Shown here: in pieces, positions 55,504 to 64,000 of the stretch | Numbering within the stretch: position 1 is the first letter of the stretch | Layout of the letters: the number at the start of each line of letters is the position of its first letter | Origin: Pristionchus mayeri | Taxonomy: Eukaryota; Nematoda; Chromadorea; Rhabditida; Neodiplogasteridae | Assembly: GCA_036245805.1 (NCBI GenBank) | Contig: BTRK01000003.1 | Span: forward strand, 20,363,292-20,427,291 | Length of the DNA: 64,000 nucleotides | Direction: 5' to 3' | Notes under the pieces: model-generated | Told to the model about the DNA's origin: nothing | Seen by the model: the letters and a program-made list of their open reading frames with translations, nothing else | Database searches by the model: none | Translations under genes and position numbers: made by a program

Positions 55504-58500
55504 CTACTGCAGGGGTTCTACTCCGAGGTAGTCGTTGAAGGTCTGAGGGACCTTGATGGACATACGCTCGGGCACGTGCATCTCAGTGATCTACAATGAC
55601 GTCAATCCAATCAATAAACACAAAGAGAATACTCAGCTACCGTGTTCCTCCTTACCGTATGCTTGGCGATGCAGTGGATTTTGTGGTCGTTTTCAGTCGC
55701 CAGCATCTCCGAACACTCGTTGCAACTCCTGACCAAATTATGATTAATATTTTGACCAAATAAGCAACTAAAGGAAGGAGAACTAGCTGACCATGAGTCT
55801 CCCTCGACCGACGTGTGAGTCATCATGAAGTGCGTGATCATCTGATTCTCCTGCAATTCCACAATGAATACCCTCACTAACACCATTCTCATGCATTCTC
55901 GTTAGAAGAAAAGGACGAAAGGTTGTTTCAAAGTGATTGTTTAAAATGAATTCCAAGTAGGGAGTATTATCGACAATACAAAGTGTATCTGACCTCCTGG
56001 AACTGCTTCATGTCACATATCTTGCAGTAGTAGACGTGCTTGCACGCGTGCTTCATGTGGTGGTTGATCACCAGACCCCTCAACACAATCCGTTTAATTA
56101 TGTTGTTTTTTCCAATTCGGCATTCGATAAGATAATCAAAGTGTACTATTCTATTCGATGGAAATGCGAATAAACAGAGCCAACAATTCGAATATCCCTA
56201 ATTCCACTCACTTTCCTCTGTTGTCCACCATCTCATCTGTCCAATTGTCCACTGTTCCGCACAGCACACAGCACTCGGAGTGGCCGCTGAAACACAGCCA
56301 ATTAGCACGATACTTTCCGAATACTGTAGTCGTCAATTCTCGATCGGCGCTCTACCGTACCTGGCCTTGTGCGCGTCCTCATGTGCCTTCGCCAGGGCCG
56401 CAGAACCGAAAGTGAGGCTGCATCCACCCCTGCAATATCAGACTGTTTCTCGCCTTTTCTCTGGACTCCCCCCTCTTTGCATGAAGATCGACTCAACGCT
56501 AGCATACTCTAATCTAACTTCCAGAACAGTCAAAAGGCATGGGTGGGTGCTCACTGGACAGGATGGCTGAGTGGCGGGTTGTGCTGGGTGAGATGCTGTC
56601 TCAGTCCCGACATCGTGGGCGCAGACTTGCGGCAGATCGGGCACTCCATGTCCATCTCGGTCGCACGATTTCCTGAACGACCACCCAATCAATATTCCAT
56701 GTAATGGCTACCGAATTTTCCAATTCAATAATAAAGTCAATTTCAGATAGCATTTATCACAGATCATACCGTACTCCAAAGATTTAGTCAGGTCTCGATA
56801 GTGCCCAAATACCGTACCCGATTCCATGTGGTTGATGATGTGCTTGATGGCGGCTTTCTCGTCGTTCATGGCGATGGGGCAGCGGGCGCAGACGAAGGCG
56901 CCTCTGTCGGGAGTGTGAAGGGAGTGGAGGAAGACGTCCCGTTGAGTGAAGAGGTAGCAGGAGCACACCTGCACAGAGGGAGCGATTAAAATGTCCAAGT
57001 CAGAATGAATCACTGATCCCCGCAATGTGAAGGGGGTGTGAACTCCCTGAAACCAGTAAACACGGAAGTCATTTAAAACACGAAATATATTTTTTCTGTA
57101 TCACTGGACAGAATAAAAATCGTTCTAGCCACTGCAATATGGCACATCTACCACTCCTACAACCACAACCCCCCTGGTCGTTGCTCCCCTCTCCCCTCCC
57201 CCTTGCCAACCTGGCACTGTCCTGCAGCAGGCGACGCAGCCTGCGAGGAGACGACCGAGGAGGAGGCCGACTGCTGCAGCCCGTGCGACCCTCCCGCCAC
57301 TGCAGCTATCGCCTGCAGACTGCCCATCGTAGAGAGGGGCGCACGAGTCATCACGGGAGGACGGGCAGAGGGCATCGGAGAGCTGAACGGGTTCGTTATT
57401 GTCCCACCAATAGCACTGGACAGACTGACCCTTCCCCTGACCCATCCCCTGACTGACCCTCTGAGGATCGCTGGTCCTCCTCCTCCTCCACTGCGGTAGA
57501 GTCCCTGTGGGAAGTGTCTGGCGGCGGTTCCCGGAGTGACGACTGGACCTCTGCAATGGACCGACTCGCATTGGCTGCGCAGTTTCCTCCATTCACTTAC
57601 TCGCTAAATGCCTTTCCCTTATTTCTACTCAGACTATCCCAACTCGCAATTAGCACCATTTCTCCCTCAACTCTTTTCAGAGAGAGGATGCATCTAATCA
57701 ACGGTCGGTCTCCTCACCTCCCAGGTACTCCCATCCCTCCTCCTCCCGTTCTCGCCAGCATAGCAGCCTGCATCCGGTCGTTCTGACGACGCTGTGCCTG
57801 AAACATATTACTTTTTTCCTATGAAGTTCTCATTGATTCCCTGCTCATAATCGATATCGTTCCCCCGACTACTATCGTACCTCCTCGAATCGGGGCGTGG
57901 CGTGCGAAGTGAGGACGGGCATCGACTGGTGGTTCACTGGCTGATGGCTGACTGCTTGGTAGCGCGCGGTCACCGGCAGAGGAGCAGCATTCTGGAAAGA
58001 GACCATCGACAATTGTTGGGTACAACAATAAATGAGAAAATATCTAGACAAAGATCAACCACTCACCGCGTTGACGTATCGATGCTGAAGCTGCTGCATG
58101 CTGGGACCGGGAACATGGCGAGCCTACAATATGCGCATCATTCGATTTCTTTTTTTTAGTGTGACTCCAAATTCGAGTGGATACACTTCATTCCCATGGG
58201 CACAACACAGATCGCCTTTCTTCCGCCAGTCTCTCAATCATCCAATAGCAGTGTGTCTCACCACCGTATCCTGTCTGCATTTCTCCTTGTCGATGATGTT
58301 GCGAAGGACGAGGAGGGGCTGAGATCCGCGCACCGGGCGCATCTGAAGGCAACGGCGTCCATTTTGAATACCCACACACTAAGGCAATCGAGATGTGGAT
58401 CAGCGGCTTTTGAGATGCGTGAGGTTCACCTCTATGAGTCACTATTTTTATTTATTTTTATTTATCGTACACCACAAGGGCTCTTCATCAAGTATAGAAT

Positions 58501-61500
58501 GTTCGAGAATATAATTAGGGAAGAGGGAGGGGGGGGGAGTATATCTTCCGAATCGTGTCGCACAAGAAAGAGAGAGTGGCGAGGGGAGGGAGCCTCGTGA
58601 GCGGTAGGAGTGGCCGCTTGTCCAATGTATATCGTATTGGAGACTTGTGTGACAGGAGATCGGAGGAGATCGAGGGGGGTGAGAATGGTTGGGGAAGGGT
58701 TGAGAAGAGAAAAAGGAGAGGAAAGGTGGGAGGGGGGGGGGGGGGTGGCGGTAAGGATAGATGCTAAAGATTTCTAATTTTAATTCCAAGAGTACGCAGA
58801 AGATTAGGGTGAATTAGCAAATAGTGCTTAATAGTCTCGATCGACAATAGAGGATTGCAAATTAAGTGGAGCTTATTTAGAAATCTAACTGTTCTATGAG
58901 CAAACGATGCTTTCAAATTTTCCCTTCGGAAAGCGGGAATGTGAAGAACAAAGGCACTATGACGTCTGGTAATAGTCCTATATGTATAGAAATTACATAC
59001 TGACAACTCAACAGCGTTAGCGAAAATTTTAAGAGCTAGCACTATGTCAATGACAATACGGCGAACATAAAGAGAGCGTAGAGAATATAGGGCTAATCGA
59101 TCAGAATAAGAGGGGAAAGAGACGTCTGTTCGAGAGCAACGATAATATAATAGCCTACTAAATAGATGTTGAACTTTCTCTAATTTGCGAATACGACCAG
59201 ACGGGAGAGGCGTATTCTAGTATGGGAAGGATAAAAGATTTGAAAGCAGATATGTATGGGACAACTATTGTACAGCTGATACTACGGAAAAGTAAATAGA
59301 TTAATGAAGACGCCTTATGACAAACAGTCTGGATGTGAGAGTCAAAATTTAAGAGAGGATCAATATAAACACCTAGATCACGGATTGACTGCGTTACTAC
59401 AAAATTGCAAGAGATTAAGGAATAGCTAGTACAGGGATTGTTTTTGCCTATATGTAATACGTTGCATTTCTTTTCAGCAACTTCTAACTGCCATTTTTTG
59501 CAGTATTCTAGGAACCGATTAATACCCGATTGAAGTTGAGAGGGGGAATCAGAAGGAGAGAGTGGATCGAAAGTAGTGAAGAGCTTGATGTCATCAGCAA
59601 AAAGCCGACAATTTAGTTTTGGAAAGGGGGAGAAAACTGAAGGGAGATCGAAAGTAAATAGCAAAAAGAGGAGAGGCCCAAGAACTGTGCCCTGAGGAAC
59701 ACCTGAGATCACTTGTCTCTCAGAAGAGAGAGAGCTGCCGATTCGAACTCTGAAGATCCTATTGGAAAGATATCCTGTAATCCAATTCAACACACAGCCA
59801 CGAATGCCTAGCAATTGTAATTTGAACAATAGCTTAGGATGGGAAACCTTATCGAAAGCTTTGGCAAGATCAATATATGCAACATCGGTACAGTAATCAC
59901 GATCGAGGGAATCACGCCAATTTTGAGTACACTCCAAAAGTTGGGTAACAGTAGAGCGTTTAGAGAGAAAGCCGTGTTGTTCGGGAGGGATAATCTTATG
60001 AAAGTTGCACCAGCGGATAATCTTAGGCTTGAGAATTCTTTCCATTATTTTGGAAGGAATGGGAGTGAGATTTTTGTGGATGGACTATATTCACCGCACT
60101 AAAGCTGCATCACCAAAGATATGGTATACAGCTGGTGTGACACTAATCAACTGGGTCAAGCCCATTAGGACTCTTCACCCTCGCCCTTTCGCATTGCGAA
60201 ATGATGACTGACCGAAGCATCGAACTGCTTGGCGACCTCTTCGGGTAGGCAGGCAAGGTGGCGCTGCATCGAATCCTGCAACAAGGAGCACATTAATATA
60301 CCATGTATGTTGTGCCACGCGCCTAGGCTCTTTACCATTGTAAAACACTATCCCAGTCAGACTATCCATCCTTTGTGAAACATGTGACCAACTTCCGATG
60401 CACAAGATCCCAAATCACAGTGAATAACACTGCATTAATCCCTCGTTTCGACGAGAGAGTGATACTGACCAGACACTTGCAGTCGTTGCAGGAGACGAGC
60501 TTCTCGACGGCGACGATCATCGAGCGATGGTTGCAGATCGAAGGGACGACGAAGAGATTCTGAATGAGGGGATTCAATCACTCGCCTCGCACACAACATC
60601 TCGAGAGCATTGTGGTTTTGGAGACAGATTCTTTCCTTGAGGCCCAAAAACCTCTTCTCATGTCCAAGCTAGTAGCCCCCCCCCCCCCCTCCTTCCCCTC
60701 CGACTCACTGGGTTCCTCCCGTGTGCCTCCTTGTACTCGTCGAGGGAGACTGGCTGGAAGTGCAGCTGGCAAGCAGGCACTACTCCGATGCACTTGATCG
60801 CCTCCTCCTGACCATGGGATAATCGATAACATTCAAACACTTGTATACTATCATCCGAGAACCCTCCCTCCTGGGACATCGTGTTCCCTGCCCCCCCCCC
60901 CCCTCTTCCCCTCACTCACATGCTTCCTGCTCCTGTTCCTCCGATGCACGTCCGTCTGGCATCCTTCGAGGAAGTGTCTGTAGGTGGCGACTCCGTCCGT
61001 CGATCCCATCTCGCAGAACTTGCAGAAGAAGAGCAGAGGCACCCCGTGACGGAGGCTGAATCGTCCAGTTGAGATAAGTGCACGTCGCCACAGCATCATC
61101 ACTATATTGCCCGCAAGAGCATTATTTCGGTACACCATTGATGGTGTACCGAAACAGCAGGTTACAATGCTACATAGTACACGTGGAATGTCTATTCCAA
61201 TGTCTTCTCCATGTTCCTGTACCCCTCCCTCCCCTCCCCCCCCTCCTCACTTGCTGTGTTCATGAAGAGCAGTGTCCGATTCGAACTCCAGTTTGCATTC
61301 TCCGCACACGTACGAGATCTTCCTCTCCTGGATGCGACGGTGGTGCTGATTCATCACCTGAAACACACACGTGGTTACATCGTGATTTTGCTCAAATAAT
61401 TTAGTTAGAGTTTTCGTGAAGCGATAACAACCACTAGAAAACCTCTTGTCAAATCTTTGCCACGGCTTGCTCCCACAAGTTTCTACCGATCACTGCACCA

Positions 61501-64000
61501 GTCAGTTTCCCGTTCCATCTCACTCACCTCAATGTTGTAGGCGCAGCCCGCGCACGACTCGCACCGGTACGTCTGCTGCCCGTGCTGGCTGCTGCAAGCA
61601 GATACCATAATCTCTGCCCACTACTGTATTCAGTGAATTGTTTCTCGCAGAACACAAGAAAAACAAAAACAATAACAACGTACTTGTGGGCCTTCTTCTG
61701 CTGCTCCGTCTGGAAGCACAGGCAGCAGCTCTTGCACACCCACACGGGGTGGTTCAGCGGCATGCCCAGCTCCTGCCAATCGATAATATAACTAGTGATT
61801 ACCATTGCCCTTTCTTCTCTGCTGCCCACCACACTTCATTGCATGTCATGGCTACTAATCTTGGATTGTTTCTAGAGGAATCCCCCTTCTGCTCACCTCC
61901 ATGATGGTGCTCTGTCCAGCATCGAACTGATGGGCAGACTGGAGGTGATTCGTGAGTCTCGCCTGCGTGATGAACTTGTCCGAGCACTTGGAGCACGCGT
62001 ACTTCTGAAACGGAATTGGCTACTTAGAATCAACACCAGATATATTTGCAAAACACGGCACAAGTTCGTTTCAGTCCTTGCTTATTCATTAGAATATCAT
62101 CCAAAGATAGTTCGTCATTCGGTCGCGGACATAAAATTCACCACACACCTTGGCTCTTCCCTTGCTGATCGTGGCTGCGGCAGTCGAGCATCCCGGACTG
62201 CAATCCATTGGTTAGTCGTACTCATCTACCGTACTCGTCGTGGTGTACCTACAGTACCAAATCAAAAGTAAACGACTCACTTGTCCACTTCTGCCACCAC
62301 GCACAGCTCCTCGTCCTCGGGCGTGAACTCGCGAACAACTGGCTGTAGAAAGGATGCGATATTATTGTATTATTTAATCATGATGAAACGGTTCAAGCGA
62401 CTGTCCCCGAACCCCTCGATTCAAATGAAACAACTGAAACTTGCAACTGCCAGGTTAGTCAATTGAATTTCTCATTACAAGTCACCCCCATCGCATTGCC
62501 AAAGTGGCAAGATAGCACACGAGATGCGTATGATCCTTCCCCCTCGTACCTGAATGGGGGCGTCCATCGGCTCGTCCTCATCCTCCTTGTATCCAGGCTG
62601 GTTCTGGCCGCCGACTGCCGTCGTGTCCTCGGCCTCCACGCGGACGCTAGCCTGCCAAGGGAGGAGATGCAAGGATCTCGATATGACTCGACACTCTGTA
62701 TACTAGAGAAGATGGCGCTTCACAAGATCTACTAGATCGATCAACCACGTAGGCATCAATCACCAACCGAGAGTGTTCGATCGGTGACGACGGGCACGTC
62801 CTCTACCATCATTATGTCGTCATCCTCCGCCTCCACCAGATTCGCCAGCTCCATCGGCATCTGGAAAATGAATTTTCTTCGTGTTAACCACTGAGAATAC
62901 TCACCTCATTGTTCCTCTCTTCTTCCTCCTCCATCGCACTCCCGAACCCATTCTTCGCCTCTGCCTCCCTCTGCAAGTAAATACATTTTAGAAGTCGATC
63001 GATAATCGATCACTCACATTCACCACCGTATTCAGCATCTTCTTCATCACCTCCAATACCTCAGTCTCATCTGAAAAAAAAGATATTCTATAGACAAGTA
63101 TTGGTCTCCCTCCCTCTATCCCACAAGAAATTACGTGAAAAAAATCATTTCAAATTCATAATTCCGTAAACTGCTAACCAGAAGCGACTGGGGTGGCGCA
63201 GCTCGTCCGTCTGGGCCTTCCATTGGAGGCGGAGGGAGGGGAGGAGGCGTGCAGCGGGACGTATGCTGCTGCAGCTGCAGCCTCTCGTCGCTCCTGCTGC
63301 ACTGCAGCCGACGGGACCTCGATGATGTCGTCTGCAAACGAGAATTTAGAAGGATGAACTAAACCAGATTGAAGTGATCACTACTGTAAAGTCGAACTTT
63401 TGAAACGACAACAATCCACAGGGAACGACAAGCAATGGACCCGACTCCGCACACCCTGTGAGATCGAGAAGGATCGAACAGCAATTTGAGATAGTGTGTC
63501 AGGCACTCGTTCTTCACCATTGATCGATATGGCCTACAGTGTTCCTTACAACACCCACCATCATCGCTGAGACAGACGGGGGAGTCCTCGGTTCCTCCGT
63601 GGAATTCCTGTCGTCCCTTGAGACGGAAGGAGGCGTTCGAGACGTGTGTGAAGAGAGCTCTCATCTGCAAGTCCCCAGTTAGGGTGTCGTCTCTCGCACT
63701 TATTCACCCGATCTATCAAAGACTTCGTTCTAGTCAAATTCTCGCTGTCAGGAATCGTCAAAACCCGTTTAGTCCGTGTTCTCGTCAATACTCGAGACAC
63801 ATTCCGAAATCAACCAATCCTTTCCTCCCCCGCTCAACCGTACCTCATTGTTCAGCTCTCCATAGGCGCACAACAGCATCGTGCGGAGCTCCGCCGAATT
63901 GTCATTCTGCAACGACAAAAGGAATTTACATTTAAATGAGTTGGAAGTGAACCTTAGCGTGTCCGAACCAGTGCTTGGTCTGCTCCTCGTTCGACTTGAA
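55504..64000 (-). CDS. Multi-zinc-finger protein ZF2 (5' end beyond window)
   Basis: Paralogue of ZF1. From the 5' side: acidic and Ala/Ser-rich exons (62.5-63.9 kb), VVREFTPEDEELCVVAEVDK (62.3), YACSKCSDKFITQARLTNHL (61.95), VCKSCCLCFQTEQQKKAHK (61.7), YRCESCAGCAYN (61.55), YVCGECKLEFESDTALHEHS (61.3), FCKFCEMGSTDGVATYRHFL (61.0), IKCIGVVPACQLHFQPVSL (60.75) and VSCNDCKCLV (60.5). A Gln/Ser/Pro-rich middle (57.2-58.1 kb) follows. The C-terminal part has further fingers not seen in ZF1: FVCARCPIAMNDEKAAIKHI (56.85), MECPICRKSAPTMSGLRQHL (56.6), VYYCKICDMKQFQEENQMIT (56.0) and CNECSEMLATENDHKIHC (55.7). It ends in NDYLGVEPLQ and a TAG at 55504. The 55.5-57.1 kb part could be a separate gene. 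A LINE fragment sits in one intron. Probable nuclear DNA-binding protein. Confidence 0.65.
58764..60090 (-). mobile_element. 5'-truncated non-LTR retrotransposon (LINE) with reverse transcriptase
   Basis: A minus-strand frame at 59158-60045 carries reverse transcriptase blocks: LTPIPSKIMERIL just upstream, HGFLSKRSTVTQLLE, YIDLAKAFDKVSH, GVPQGTVLGPLLFLLF and the catalytic FADDIKLF. After a stop, another frame (58764-59042) holds the typical C-terminal end with RTITRRHSAFVLHIP and FRREN. The endonuclease domain is absent, so the copy is dead on arrival. The layout fits the Jockey/CR1 group of LINEs. It lies within an intron of ZF2 in the same orientation. Confidence 0.88.
61124..61153. repeat. 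Short perfect hairpin
   Basis: TTTCGGTACACCAT is followed two bases later by its exact reverse complement. It is intronic in ZF2 and could be a minimal remnant of a fold-back element. Confidence 0.7.

Overview
This window is nuclear DNA from a nematode. Genes are split by many short introns, mostly 35 to 250 bases, with TTTCAG-type acceptors. Several genes have an acceptor directly in front of the start codon, as expected for spliced-leader trans-splicing. Recognisable products are eL22 (rpl-22), uS8/RPS15A fragments, MSH4, the exosome subunit EXOSC5/Rrp46 and a histone H4. I cannot name the species. All exon models come from reading splice sites and phases by eye.

Layout. 0.6-2.4 kb: an unrecognised plus-strand gene. 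2.6-5.3 kb: a tandem duplication in which each unit is a tRNA-Ile(AAT) followed by an eight-exon gene for a small basic secreted protein. 5.8-10.7 kb: a giant palindrome with two 1608-bp arms and a 1618-bp spacer. Both arms carry the promoter side and first coding exon of the uS8 gene; the right copy is truncated and the left is joined in frame to unrelated exons. 12.2-21.2 kb: a minus-strand gene or gene pair with a CENP-B type DNA-binding domain and no transposase core. 21.2-25.8 kb: strand-asymmetric purine-rich DNA. 25.9-27.8 kb: an UBASH3/STS-like histidine-phosphatase-fold gene that has lost catalytic residues. 28.4-35.7 kb: msh-4. 36.0-36.8 kb: rpl-22.

37.3-64 kb: two paralogous minus-strand multi-zinc-finger genes (ZF1 at 37.3-50.3 kb, ZF2 from 55.5 kb to beyond the window). 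Between them lie an apparently intact mariner transposon, a 5' fragment of a second msh-4, a replication-type H4 gene with a heavily altered tail, and the EXOSC5 gene. A ZF gene lies upstream of msh-4 on the minus strand in one place and an msh-4 fragment lies between the two ZF genes, which suggests duplication of a ZF plus msh-4 block.

The region is rich in repeats: two fold-back elements, a 127-bp tandem array with adjacent hairpins, a 5'-truncated LINE, long CT/GA tracts, and two short motifs scattered through introns (ATCAAAGATC and CTACCGTA). The strongest leads are the H4 variant lacking K16 and K20, the palindrome with its chimeric uS8 gene, the msh-4 fragment that could splice into a zinc-finger gene, and the tRNA-linked pair of secreted proteins.
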